From positions 310,001-374,000 of the forward strand of contig WACJ01000526.1 in assembly GCA_008973525.1 (NCBI GenBank): 64,000 nt of DNA, written 5' to 3'. Shown here piece after piece: positions 12,442 to 22,721 of this stretch. Numbering within the stretch: position 1 is the stretch's first letter; each line of letters begins with the position of its first letter. This DNA comes from Stenopsyche tienmushanensis (taxonomy: Eukaryota; Arthropoda; Insecta; Trichoptera; Stenopsychidae). A program made the translations under genes and the position numbers. Below the pieces are notes generated by a model. The model searched no databases, was not told the DNA's origin, and was given only the letters and a program-made list of their open reading frames with translations.

Positions 12442-12720
12442 ATGAGAGTTGGTAATCGTTCAGTGGACGTGTTCGGGTATATGGCGTCCGATCGCGAGGC
12501 GCTGATTCGTCAGGTCAGCGGTCTTAAATGCGGACCTGTTGAACACACAGCCCTTCTGTCTTCTTTTAGGGCGTTTTATGGCATTTTCGGGAATAAGTGT
12601 ATACCCGAGACCTTCTATGATCTGTACGATCATGACGTGGTCCCGAATAACGAGACCAATAAATACCTCCGGTTGTTTCTTTGCCTCGGATGTGAAGTGA
12701 TGGACCCATATTTCATCTAG
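12442..12720 (+). CDS. Unrecognised 92-codon ORF, GC-richer than surroundings
   Basis: An uninterrupted frame runs from ATG at 12442 to TAG at 12718-12720. The protein is acidic to neutral with a balanced composition, a GYMASDREALIRQ stretch near residue 12, several cysteines and aromatic residues (FYDLYDHD, LFLCLGCEV) and no obvious signal peptide or membrane helix. Base composition is clearly less AT-rich than the flanks and codon choice looks coding. It starts about 120 bases inside a transposon-like terminus and is followed by a dispersed repeat. It could be a transposon-borne gene, a captured gene fragment, an old integrated viral gene or an exon. I do not recognise the family and assign no function. 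Confidence 0.45.
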   Translation: MRVGNRSVDVFGYMASDREALIRQVSGLKCGPVEHTALLSSFRAFYGIFGNKCIPETFYDLYDHDVVPNNETNKYLRLFLCLGCEVMDPYFI

Positions 12721-12739
12721 AATTGAGACAAAAACTCGG

Positions 12740-13195
12740 CCTATTGCTGTGAAACATCGCTAAACACTTTTTGTTACATTGTGAGCAACTCGACTCTAAT
12801 AATGAGAATATCGATATGAAATATAATACTCTTTACATAAACAATGCACAAAAAATCGATTCATTTGCTTTAGAAGGAATTGATAATTGGACAAAGACTC
12901 GTCACGAACAGGAAGCAATTAAATAAATAAACATTATCGATAGCACTCAATATTCGGTCATTGCTTTGCGTAAACAAATAACACACTTGAAATCGAAATC
13001 ATTATTAGTCAATAAATTTGGGCTAACGATCTATACAATCGTGCAATGCATACGGGGAAGCTCTCCGTCTAAGTCTTCTGAACTGCGCTAATTTCTCTCT
13101 GTCTCTATCTGTCTCCGAGCTTCAATATACAAGAGTGCTCTTTCTGAATAGTGGAGGGGGAAACACAGGGTCTGTGCTAGTACTCCCGTAAGGGT
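12740..13195 (-). repeat. Dispersed repeat, inverted partner of 51480-51850
   Basis: Its reverse complement matches 51480-51850 closely: CCCTTACGGGAGTACT, GAGACAGA..GACAGAGAGAA, ACGGAGAGCTTCCCCG, AAATGAATCGATTTTTTGTG and the spacing between them. A short portion, GACTCTAATAATGAGAA.ATC.ATATGAAAT, also recurs near 25155 and, inverted, near 28700. No coding frame is shared. It may be a non-autonomous DNA element or a SINE. Confidence 0.7.
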
Positions 13196-13264
13196 TAAAA
13201 AGTATGTACATTTGAAAACTATTCAATCAATTTACTATGAATTTTATTTTCTTTATGTCGCAAA

Positions 13265-13600
13265 TACATACTTATGTATTTTTACCCCAGGAATGTCTAC
13301 TCCTATTTTAAAGAGGAAAAGAAACACAATCTCTTTGGGTATGAAAATTCAAATGCTGGATTCCCTCAAAAAAAGTTTTGCATTTCTTGCAAAAACATAT
13401 TGAATTGTTGAATCTACTGTCCATACAATTTAAAAAAACGAAATAACTGTTAGAAGAAGTATCGCCTCCGGATCCCTTATTAGTTCTAAATGTATCTCAT
13501 AAGTTAGATATCCCATTATTGAAAAATTTGGAAAAAGCCTTAATGATGTAGATAGAATATCACAGATAAAAAGTTTAAAGTTTAAGAAAAATCTGAAAGA
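13265..13600 (+). pseudogene. pogo/Tigger (jerky-like) transposase N-terminal remnant
   Basis: After a CCCCAG, the frame MSTPILKRKRNTISLGMKIQ, MLDSLKKS, FLAKTY gives the first helix-turn-helix of CENP-B/jerky-type Tigger transposases. Out of frame downstream come IVESTVHTI, a K-rich stretch and RYPIIEKFGKSL, matching the second DNA-binding unit of the same family. Stops and frame shifts make it non-functional. Confidence 0.5.
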
Positions 13601-14420
13601 ATTTATAAGTTTCAATTTAAAGTTACAATTTATAAACCGCGGAAACCCTGTTTATAAATTGTAAATTGTATTTGGAAGATTTGGCTTAACCAATTTAGTC
13701 TCTAAGATTAAAATAAATTCAAAAACATGGTTTCCTTGAGTCTGCTCTCATAAAAGGTTCATTTTGTAATTTTTTAGCATAACTAAAATCGTAAAAATTC
13801 GCCCTTAATTCAGTCCGAACACCATAGCAGAAAGATGAAATTAGACTTTTTTTTTCCTCTTGAAGTTAAATATTTAATATTAATGATTTAATAACACATA
13901 TCTTAATATGATGTAAAAAACGCCTATTCTTTGAAATGTCTTTGAAGTTTCAATAATATTTCACTACATTTTGGTTCAATACGAAACTCAAGCACACATT
14001 TCTCCATATTTGGTACACTATGATTAGTTTAAGAATTTAAAAAAAATCACAGTTGCTTAAACGCGATAGTCCAAAATATTCATGTTACGTGACCTTGATA
14101 CTCTGTGTTCATTACATTGTTGAACCAACCACCTCGCACACAAAGTTTTAATTTAAACAGAGTCAATGAAGCACTGGAAAATTGTATTTTAAGTGCATTT
14201 TCGAACCGCTGCGACAACTATATAAAATTTAAAAGGACACTTAGTTTTTAATGAAGCAATCTTAGCGGTGGAAAATAAAATAACGTAAAAATGAAGGAGA
14301 AATATACATATAGATCGCAGCTTGATTTATTTTTTAATTATATTGAATGCTGCAAAATATCATGATTGATAAATAAACATAAGGGGATGACAATGAAATA
14401 AGTATGTTTGTGGTACTTAC
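13601..14420. other. AT-rich non-coding stretch
   Basis: No gene, terminal repeat or RNA signal was recognised. Confidence 0.3.
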
Positions 14421-14530
14421 CCCCCCGGAGGAGGTCGGCATGGTGATCGGTGATATTCGTGGTGGCTGCTTGTAGTAACAGACCCCGGTTAAATGCGGGC
14501 CCGCACGTGCGAGCGTTTCGTACAGCCAGG
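14421..14530 (-). CDS. Candidate internal exon, GC-rich, gene unknown
   Basis: A 110-bp GC-rich block is bounded on the minus strand by an acceptor (ATTATTTAAG/CC) and a strong donor (GGG/GTAAGT). Two frames are open. The preferred one reads WLYETLARAGPHLTGVCYY, then KQPPRISPITMPTSSGG. It starts with two bases completing a codon, which is the phase left by the candidate exon at 26395-26529, and it ends in phase 0. The GPCR exon at 5632 would need phase 1 with the acceptor seen, so a direct join is not supported. Sharp GC contrast and paired splice sites favour a conserved exon of a gene with long introns; a GC-rich repeat remains possible. Confidence 0.4.
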
Positions 14531-14750
14531 CTTAAATAATCATTAAATAAACTTTTGTAAGAAATGTATTTCAACGAATCAGTATCGATCTAACATATCT
14601 GGATTCGGACCAAAAATCTCTCTGGATAGTGAGAGATTGTTGCTTCGATTCCAATTAGAGTGAATGCATTATTTTATAATAGTAAGAGACCAACAAATAA
14701 TTTAATATGAGTATTAAAAATAAATTTGACATCACGATTATACATATCTA

Positions 14751-15330
14751 TTAGGTTGATGCATAAGAAACGTCATATATTTTAGATAGACTATGATATA
14801 TTATTTTTACCCAACTGTGTTAACATCTTTGCCTTTTCATTATATAAAAGAGAGTTTCTTCCAACATTTTTTTTTTCAGTCTATCACCAACGGATGCCAC
14901 CAGCGGGTACAGTGCCCTTGTGGATTTTTAAAATGTCAGAGAAAAGAGTGCATATTTGCCACCCTTTACTTTTTTAATTTAATAAAGGCCAAATTGCAAT
15001 AGTGGCAATCAAAAACATACATGATGTGTACGGCAGAGATGCTATCGATGTTGAAACAATCAACGATGGTTTGCTAAATTCAGATTTGGAAATTTATCAA
15101 CAGCCGATGAAGAAAGAGCGGGGCGCCCCTCAACCACTGATGATGATATACTGAAAGCTATACTTAAAGCTGATCTCCATCAAAATACTAGGGACATCGC
15201 AATCTGAATCATGGAATAGTTTCCAAGATGGACATTTGGATTTCGCACAACCCGCATTATTTCCGAATTTTCACAGAATGATGGGAGACAATCATTCTGC
15301 AAAAATGGTGTTACGTGGGCGGAGAGCATA
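14751..15330 (+). mobile_element. mariner (irritans-like) remnant
   Basis: It begins with TTAGGTTGATGCATAAGAAA, the usual irritans-type mariner terminal repeat form. It then shows MSEKRVHICHPLLF, IHDVYGRDAIDVETINDGL and downstream pieces with several stops and frame shifts. The pattern matches the N-terminal helix-turn-helix part of mariner transposase. The catalytic C-terminal part is missing. Confidence 0.65.
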
Positions 15331-15333
15331 TGA

Positions 15334-16210
15334 CTAGGGGTTCCAAATATTCGTGAAATCAATTATTCGAATATAAAATTTGGTAGAATATTCGAGTATT
15401 TGAATATTTTATATATGTATGTATACAAGGGTGATTCAAATATAACCCGGAATTTTTCTGTACAAATTTATTAGTGTTATATAGAAATATAAATGGAGCA
15501 TCTTATTTTTCTGCAAAGTACCCTTCATTAGAAATACATTTATTTCATCGGACAGGAAGGTCCTTGATTTCATCACACAAAGAAGGCGAGAAGTATTATT
15601 CTCTGTTGCGCAACACGTTTTCTCATAAAAAAAACTTAAATTCTAATGAAATTTTGAGGTTCTTGGTTTCAGCGAAATCAAAATGATCATAATTTTATTT
15701 ACTTTATAAAAATACATATATTAAAAAATAAAAGGGCATTGAAATTTTCTACTTTTAAACTTGACCGTAATTTCATTTTTATTGAGCCTACTGTCGAAAA
15801 AACACTCTCAGTTGTTGTTGAGCTTGGTTTTATCGACAGTCGAGAATCGTAAAGAATATCTAAAATATCACCCTTTTTTTTGACGTGATCGATATTTTTG
15901 AATAGTTTTTCAATCAATTTTACACTATTTTAATAAAATAATTTCAATAAACATAGCACTTGTATTTCTTGGTTGCTATTTCGATTGACAGAAGAACATC
16001 GAGCGATTTTCTTTAAAAAAATATATATAAATATAATCAGTAATAATTTCCGTTTTTATGTCCTTTAATGGTTTGTTGACTGATTCAAAGGATAAAAGAA
16101 ATCTTTTTGCCATTCTAAATTACTTTTACGAATAATATCCGATTAATTTTATAAATATTCGAATATTGAAAAAGCCCAAATATATTCGAATATCGAATAT
16201 TCGCGGGTGC
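15334..16210 (-). mobile_element. hAT-derived element with AATATTCG-rich ends
   Basis: The left end is TAGGGGTTCCAAATATTCG and both ends are rich in ATATTCGAATAT. A similar end, CTAGAGGTCCCAATCGAATATTC, occurs at 23167. The interior holds a transposase C-terminal fragment (15699-15917, minus). The right end and target duplication are not clear. A second repeat (15425-15690), beginning GGGTGATTCAAATATAACCCGG, is nested inside and resembles 21638-21800. Confidence 0.5.
15699..15917 (-). pseudogene. hAT transposase C-terminal dimerisation domain fragment
   Basis: The frame ends with IKPSSTTTESVFSTVGSI, KMKLRSSLKVENFNALLFF. The P.S...ES.FS..G....K.RS.L...N..AL.FF pattern is the hAT family C-terminal dimerisation region. 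No N-terminal or catalytic part is present. Confidence 0.75.
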
Positions 16211-17228
16211 AATTAATATTTAGAAATAATCAAATGCTTCGAGCATGAAGCGGGCAGCTTGTATACGCAGTGTATCTGCCGAAAGGCAGGGCTAGAAATA
16301 AGTAGATTTTACTACAAATTATAAGAAAGAAATTCGGATTCGGAACTATTATTTTATGTTATTTGTTGCCTTGTTTATAATATTAGTTAATAAGTCATTG
16401 TTAAAAATAAGTTCATTAAAAATTCTATTAAATCTAAGATAATTTCCGATATTAAATTGATCGACTATTACTTATCCAATATATAAGTGATTGGAATAAA
16501 AAGGCAAGAGGGTGCGTGTTCAGTTATCGTATCGATTGGTCAATCATAATTTTCGGTTGCATCCAAGTTAAAACTCAAATGCATTCATATTAATTTCAAT
16601 ATTCAAGCCCGAATTCGTTGCAAATCCGATGCTATGTAATCAAAGCTTAAAAAAAATTGATGATCAAATATTTTTTCTGTATGATCAAATATTTTTTAAT
16701 TTAACTGATATCAACTCATGTTTAGTTAACAGATTTGTGTTTATCTACTTCACTTTGGTTCCCAGCGGTTAAATTACTTAATGGAATATCAAATATTGAA
16801 TGCTGATTATTTATAAGCATAGTTACATAAACCTTTTTTACCGTGAAACTTAGACATGAGTGGACTATACTGATAATTGAATCAGTGCCTTTCATATTTT
16901 TAATCAATTTATTTTATGAGCGCATAATTTTGACTGAGGGCAGTATAATCATATTAGATTATATCATTTTGGATGCTTTCTACCGACAAGTTGAGTTCTT
17001 TAAATTAGAGCTTCGATCTGAAATTGATCGATCGAAGAAACCGATAACGTGATAAAGTGAGTTAAATTGATTTTTATGTGGACATAATATGTGAAATTCA
17101 TCATTCTTATGCAGAATTTGTTTGATTGTATTTATTTGATAATACTGTAATCTTTACTCTTTGTTCGTCCTGTTAATTGTTACGTTGTGGGAAATTTCAG
17201 TACAAGGTGAAAAATATTTTTTCTCTCA
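16211..17228. other. AT-rich non-coding stretch
   Basis: Short overlapping ORFs on both strands around 16722-17052 have no recognisable motif. Nothing else is supported. Confidence 0.3.
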
Positions 17229-19520
17229 AAAAACTCCTGTATTTATTTATTTATAAACCTTTATTCAATAAATATAATATAGCAAGGTAAAATGGTGTAT
17301 CAATATACACAATTACATAAAAATAGATTAACAATTTAAGTCTTAGATTACTATCCTTATCTTAATTACAAGTATATATTTTAGTTATAATAAATTTTAC
17401 ATAATAAGAGTTAATTTAATTTTTGTATATATATAGGGGGAAAAATAGGAGACTTAAAACCCCTTTGCGACATTCCTTAAAAACTATCTTACAAACTAAA
17501 CAAAATAAATAATTTAATCAATCAATCATATATCCTTCATACGTCGCGCATTCATGACTATCAACTATAGTAAAATATGTTTAGGCATTTTGTGAACGTA
17601 TCTAAAATTATTGTTTTGAGTGGTATATTCGCCGAGTGTAGATATGAGATGATTGGTGTGATTTGGAATTTTTGAGTAAAAATTGAGTGTTAGCTTATGA
17701 AAAAAATTCTTTATAAGAGGAAGCTTAATTTTATTGTGAAAACGTTTAAGATTAGTGTATGGAAATGTATTGAAAACAATTTTTATGGCTTTGTTTTGTA
17801 CGATTTGAAGTTTATTGTAGTTGGTGTTGCATATATTGCTCCAGACGGGAGCGGCGTATGTGAGTGTAGGTCGAATCAGCGTTTTGTATAATAAAAATTT
17901 GTTAGAGGCCGAGAGAGCACTGCGCCGACGAAATATGGAGTGCAGCGCCCCCATAGCTGCTAATCCGCGGGCACGAGTCACCGACACCTGTGCTCCCCAC
18001 CTCAGTCTTCTATCTAAAGTCACCCCCAAGTATTTCACTTGGGGTTTCCACTCGATAGAGCTGGACCCGACGACTATTGGGTCAATTCGAAGATTTTTCC
18101 GTTTCACGGAGAACAAGATAGCTTCGGTTTTTTCTTTATTTAGTTTGAGTTTCCAACGATCGAAATATTTAAATGCAGCTTTTAGCGATCGTTGGAGGTT
18201 TCCGACTATTAGCTTGTTGCTCCGAGAGCTGGTATAATATGCCGTGTCGTCGGCGTAGAGTGCTACGTTTGATGGGGACGGTGTCGGTAGATCGTGTAAG
18301 TAAATGTTGAACAGGTGAGGCCCTAAAATACTGCCCTGAGGAACTCCCGCTGAGACAGACTGGGAAGTTGACGTTGCTCTGTTTAAGGTTACCGAAAATG
18401 ATCTTTTGTACAGATAGGATTGGATCATTTTAATAAGGTAAGTAGGAAACTTAAGGGATATCATTTTGTGGATCAGACCGCGGTGCCAGACAGAATCAAA
18501 TGCCTTTTCGATGTCGAGAAGTACCATACCGGTACTTCTCTTCATGTTAAAGTTTCTAGTAATGTGTTCAGTCAGTCTGGTCAGCTGATGAGCCGTAGAG
18601 TGATTCCTACGAAAACCGAATTGCTCATTATTAATAACATTTATACTAAGTTCATCCAGTCTATTTAGAATAAGTTTTTCAAATATTTTGCTTAGTGCAG
18701 AAAGTAAACTGATCGGGCGATAATTTATAGGGTTGCTGGCATCTTTACCTGGTTTGGGCAATGGAATGACTTTCGCCGACTTCCAGGTGGATGGGAAGTA
18801 CCCCATGCTCAAACACGCATTAAATATTTTTGTCAACTGGATAATTATTTTAAATGGGAGATTTTTGATGACTGTATTGTCTATAGTGTCGAAACCTGGG
18901 GATTTCTTGCTTTTTAGTTGTCTAATTATATTTAAAGTTTCAATGGGTGTTATCAGTTTAAATTTATGTGATTTTATATTTAAATTGTTTTGGAAATCCC
19001 TAATCGTTTTATCTACTATTTTAATGGTTTTATTGTTACTCATATTCTCTGAAATTTTGTGATTTAATTTAAAGGTTTTTGCTAACAGGTTGGCCTTATC
19101 TCTATCGGACTCGGCACTTATCTGATTATTAATTAAACTGGGAATTTCTTTAGGTTTATTTTTGAGGGTTTTTACAACTTTCCAAAGGGAATTGTCTGAG
19201 GGACTTAATTTAGAGAGCTTAGTTTTCCATGATTCATTTTTTAATTTGTTGATTTGACTTTTAATTTGATAGTTGAGGCGATTGACCAATACTTTAATGG
19301 ATTTGAGCCGATATTTTTGCCATAATTTCTTAAGTTTATTTCTGTTCTTAATCGTGCGTTTTAAATTCCGCGTGAGCTTGATAAGATTTGAATCTGTTAC
19401 GTCTAACGGAATGAACTTAGCTTTGGCTTCTAATATAATGTTGGAAATGGACTCTACGGCTTCGTCAATTTCGCGTTCGTTAGTATTCTCCTGAAATTCT
19501 CCTGATTAAAAACTCCTGTA
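17229..19520 (-). mobile_element. jockey-clade LINE, 5'-truncated, with intact target duplication
   Basis: The element runs on the minus strand from about 19507 (5' end, truncated within ORF2) to 17242 (3' end). It is flanked by an exact 13-bp direct repeat, AAAAACTCCTGTA, at 17229-17241 and 19508-19520. On the minus strand the 3' end finishes in a TAAA-type simple tail. Truncation plus duplication is the standard signature of target-primed reverse transcription. The exact duplication and the long open frame indicate a recent insertion. Confidence 0.9.
17565..19505 (-). CDS. jockey-like LINE ORF2 reverse transcriptase (endonuclease missing)
   Basis: One open frame of 646 codons runs from 19505, just inside an in-frame stop at the insertion junction, to a stop at 17565. 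RT motifs appear in order: LKSKKSPGFDTI, PLPKPGKDASNPINYRPISL, NEQFGFRRNHSTAHQL, LLDIEKAFDSVWH, SAGVPQGSILGP, YADDTAYY (catalytic Asp pair), and the thumb KYLGVTLDRRLRW. A C-terminal region ending near KMPKHILL follows. This order and the FGFR..HST and GVPQGSILGP wording are those of jockey-clade LINEs. The apurinic endonuclease domain and ORF1 are absent because of 5' truncation, so this copy cannot move on its own although its RT is undamaged. It has no start codon of its own at the junction. Confidence 0.9.
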   Translation of the reverse strand, partial: SGEFQENTNEREIDEAVESISNIILEAKAKFIPLDVTDSNLIKLTRNLKRTIKNRNKLKKLWQKYRLKSIKVLVNRLNYQIKSQINKLKNESWKTKLSKLSPSDNSLWKVVKTLKNKPKEIPSLINNQISAESDRDKANLLAKTFKLNHKISENMSNNKTIKIVDKTIRDFQNNLNIKSHKFKLITPIETLNIIRQLKSKKSPGFDTIDNTVIKNLPFKIIIQLTKIFNACLSMGYFPSTWKSAKVIPLPKPGKDASNPINYRPISLLSALSKIFEKLILNRLDELSINVINNEQFGFRRNHSTAHQLTRLTEHITRNFNMKRSTGMVLLDIEKAFDSVWHRGLIHKMISLKFPTYLIKMIQSYLYKRSFSVTLNRATSTSQSVSAGVPQGSILGPHLFNIYLHDLPTPSPSNVALYADDTAYYTSSRSNKLIVGNLQRSLKAAFKYFDRWKLKLNKEKTEAILFSVKRKNLRIDPIVVGSSSIEWKPQVKYLGVTLDRRLRWGAQVSVTRARGLAAMGALHSIFRRRSALSASNKFLLYKTLIRPTLTYAAPVWSNICNTNYNKLQIVQNKAIKIVFNTFPYTNLKRFHNKIKLPLIKNFFHKLTLNFYSKIPNHTNHLISTLGEYTTQNNNFRYVHKMPKHILL

Positions 19521-19588
19521 AATACGAACTCTAAGTATGCGACATATGGTACATTCACCGTAAGCTGTTGTTTATCTTGAGCGATAAG

Positions 19589-21440
19589 TAGAGATACGTG
19601 ATTATCGCGTTTTGCGATAAATGCGAAATAGAAGCGATAGATGCGATAAATGCGAAATTGTTGCGAAATTGTTAAAATATGCGAATAGATGCGAAATTTT
19701 ATTAAAACTGATAAATATTTTTTCCAAATATCGTTTATCTTGAAAAATAACTAAGATAATCTTCCCAGACTCTATGCTCAACTTTTGTCCATAGTCTATG
19801 ATGTCACACACTTAGGTTGGTACTTGTTTTGTGTCATTTGCGTGGTTGTGAGGTTAAGGGCACGTATCGTAATCATTCATAACATTGTTTAAATATACTA
19901 CTTGGTGAGTTTTTTTTCGCAATTTAAATAATGTCACGTTTTAAAAATTATCCAACGTTTGTTAATCAATAAAATATATGTTTTAGTCTCAAGAATATGG
20001 GTCGAGTAAATGTCGGTATTAAGACTTTGACGTACACAGCCGTCAAATCCCATCATGCGTCAGCAGATAATACTTGCTTTTTGCGCCAGATAAGTCAATG
20101 CATACCGTCTTCGTGGACACTTCAAACCGAAAACAAACGTAAGCGGCTCAAAAACTCTCAAACTTCTCAAAGAATTGAAATGAGGCAAATAACGCTACTG
20201 TCAACAATAAATGTCATTGATTCAAAACAATAATAATTGTGTGTTTTAGCGATGGTTTAACTCCAATTTTACGTTCATAAATTACGAAAATCGTTATTAC
20301 AGACGTGTGCGTCAACCAGTTGAAGAGAGAGCTACAGCTTACAAGGCAGATGGATTTTATGTGAATGATAAAAATATTTTAATGTGCAGGCATTGCAATT
20401 GTCAGTTAAATTGGAAAAAGAAAGACAATTTAACAAAACATATCCAATCAAATGAACACAAGAAGAAAGCTTTGACACCTGCCACAAGTAAGACTCATCA
20501 ATTGACAATAGCAAATATAATAGATAGACGACAAGAAAAACCGATATTCGTTAAAAATACGGTTAGCACGTGTTTCAAAGCCAACATACCCCTGGAAAAG
20601 TTGAACCATCCTGCGGTGAAAGAATGTTTTTGGAAATATGTGCAGGGATCCAGTGATTTGCCATGTGCAGATCAATTAAGAAGAACGTATGTTCCATTAT
20701 GTGGAGCAGATATGAAGAAAGAAGTCATGGAGACATCAACTTCAGACAAGATGGGGCGCTGTGTTTTTGCCGTTTTATTTAAAACAGTGCTACCTGCCAA
20801 TGAACAAAATGTCTACTTGGCATCATGTAATTTTTTGGATGTGGCAAATGCTACTACATGTTCGCAAACAATAGTAGATACTCTCAAAGAATATGAAATT
20901 TCATATTCGGACATATTAGGATTTGTCTCGGACTTGGCGCCCTATATGATTGCATGTCATAAAAGTCTCAGTGTTTTAATTGGAAATAAAATGCTACGTT
21001 TTAAATGCTGGGCTCACAAAATTAGTTTAGTGGGAAAACCACAAAGAATTCGGCAATGCAGCAATTCAATCAATTTGGTGTCCTGCAAATAGTGTTGATG
21101 TAGAAAGGTTTTTCAGTTCATATAATTTAATTGTGAACGATCGACGTACTAGATTGAAAGAATCGTCAATAGAAACATGCTCGATGATAAATTTTAATAA
21201 TTATATAATTTTAATTGATGTTTTTCTATTTTTAAATAATTTCTAATGTGTTGTACAATATATGTATGCATATTTTTTGCAAATTATGTTTAAATTAGAC
21301 TATTTAACTTCAAATTTGTGTTTAAGAAATAGATGCTAAATAGATGCTAAATTTTGTTATTTTATTTGCTCCAAAACGCTAAATTCATGAATATAAACGC
21401 TATTTTTTTTTTAAATAGATGCTAAAAACACGTATCTCTA
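19589..21440 (+). mobile_element. hAT transposon (family hAT-C), complete with perfect 8-bp duplication
   Basis: A 12-bp inverted repeat, TAGAGATACGTG at the left and CACGTATCTCTA at the right, bounds an 1852-bp element. The flanking 8-bp duplication GCGATAAG is perfect (19581-19588 and 21441-21448). Subterminal repeats are conspicuous: GATAAATGCGAAAT-type units at 19612-19700 and AATAGATGCTAA units at 21330-21430. It encodes a CGGBP1-like zinc-finger transposase fragment. It landed about 70 bases from the jockey insertion. Confidence 0.9.
20290..21190 (+). pseudogene. hAT transposase with CGGBP1-like zinc finger, internally deleted
   Basis: The open frame to 21092 has an N-terminal C2H2-type finger (CRHCNCQLNWKKKDNLTKHI, then H at EHKKK) as in the CGGBP1/hAT group. 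Next come a region with FKTVLPANEQNVYLASCNF and TTCSQTIVDTLKEYEISYSD and a DLAPYMIACHKSL..KMLRFKCWAHKI stretch, equivalent to the hAT target-binding core. The frame then shifts near 21045 and continues as the dimerisation motif IWCPANSVDVERFFSSY, NLIVNDRRTRL. The part between the CWAHKI motif and the C-terminus is much shorter than in full hAT transposases, so it is a deletion derivative. An earlier ORF (19997-20233) in the same element has no recognised domain. Confidence 0.75.
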
Positions 21441-21637
21441 GCGATAAGCTTGACCGATTGTTCTGGTATTGGCCAAGGTTAGAAAAACAAAGCGAAGATC
21501 GGGAAGAGATAAGAGATGGATGCAGATTTCGGGTTGTTTTCGGTACATCTGGAGAACAGTTATCATTCGGTATTCGTAATAGAAAGACTCAACGCCTCGA
21601 AACCGTCGTCAGTCAATTTAATTTCGATTACATACGA

Positions 21638-22010
21638 GGGGGGCTCAAATATAGCTCGGAATTTTGCTGTACATATTTATTAATGATAATATAAAAATAA
21701 AAATGATGTATATTATTCTTCTACATAGTTCCCTTCATTGAATATTGGATAATTCCATCAGATAGGAAGCGTCCCTGGAATGAAAGGAGCTCGTCTTTCC
21801 TTTTAAGCGTTAGCGGGAGCCAGGAATGCAACCTCGAAGGCTGTCTCTGGGTCCACACCTTCACGCGTAACATAATATGTATTTAAAACTTTGAGCCGGG
21901 GCGATTTCGCAAGAAATTCATAAAACTCTACTTCTTTCGTAAAATTGATATAATTTTTAAATAGATTGAAACGAAATTTTAGCGTAAACATAACAATGGT
22001 CTTCAATATG
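21638..22010 (+). repeat. Repeat with GGGCTCAAATATAGCTCGG end, related to 15425-15690
   Basis: Both copies share GG.TCAAATATA.C.CGGAATTTT.CTGTACA.ATTTATTA followed by a CCCTTCATT block. The end resembles those of mariner-type elements (CGAGG..GCTCAAA), but no transposase is recognised. The minus-strand ORF at 21803-22006 has no known motif. Confidence 0.5.
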
Positions 22011-22721
22011 TGGTGCGTGTATCAGTTTGATAAATTGAGAAAACTGATACTTTTTTAATTGAATTGTAGGCATTAATTAAATGACATACGAACAAAACAT
22101 AAGGACAACATTCAGTCAGTTCATCGTTATACATAAAAAATAATTGAATTATATATATATATGACGTATTTAATATTGTTATTGACCCGAATTCCAGTCT
22201 TAAGAGAGTGTTCTAGTCTAGAATTTTGAAATAAAATCGATTTTTTACAATGTATTTAAAGTTTTAACCTTCAAGAATATGCCCTTCAAAGGAATTTCCT
22301 TCAAATTAATTACAGGGTTACAGCTATTTTAGTGACGCGGCAACACGGTAGACATATCTCAAGGTCCAATTAACCAATTTACTTCAAATTTGGTATAAAC
22401 CTTTTCCATGTGTTCGTCTTTAAAAAAAAAAAAAACTTAAAAAACAAGCACAAAAATGACTTTTTAACCGTTGCCATTTTACATAAAAATAAATATATAT
22501 TTTGTAAAAAAAAGAGTCTATAACGACATATTACTAATTAAGAATATATTTTTGTTTCAGATGATTCCCTCCCCTTTATTCCCCCCCACTTTAACAGACT
22601 ATAACTTGTAGCGTGAACGATCGATTCGATAGTCGGGAAGAGTCGTCAGTTAGCCTTGACTGCGAGAGGACGTACTTCCCGCAGCCAGATCTCTCTCGTG
22701 TGAATAAAGAGTCATCTAGAG
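22011..22721. other. Non-coding stretch
   Basis: Simple AT tracts occur, including a poly-A run at about 22424. No gene is supported. Confidence 0.3.

Noticed and set aside
16722..17052. Opposed ORFs at 16722-16907 and 16843-17052
   Set aside because: No recognisable motif, no splice support and AT-rich codon use; judged chance.
17697..19494. Several plus-strand ORFs (17697-17891, 17821-18237, 18420-18668, 18733-19062, 19273-19494)
   Set aside because: They are antisense shadows of the long jockey reverse transcriptase frame on the minus strand.
19612..19700. TGCGAAAT tandem as an independent satellite
   Set aside because: It lies just inside the hAT-C end and is better explained as that element's subterminal repeat.
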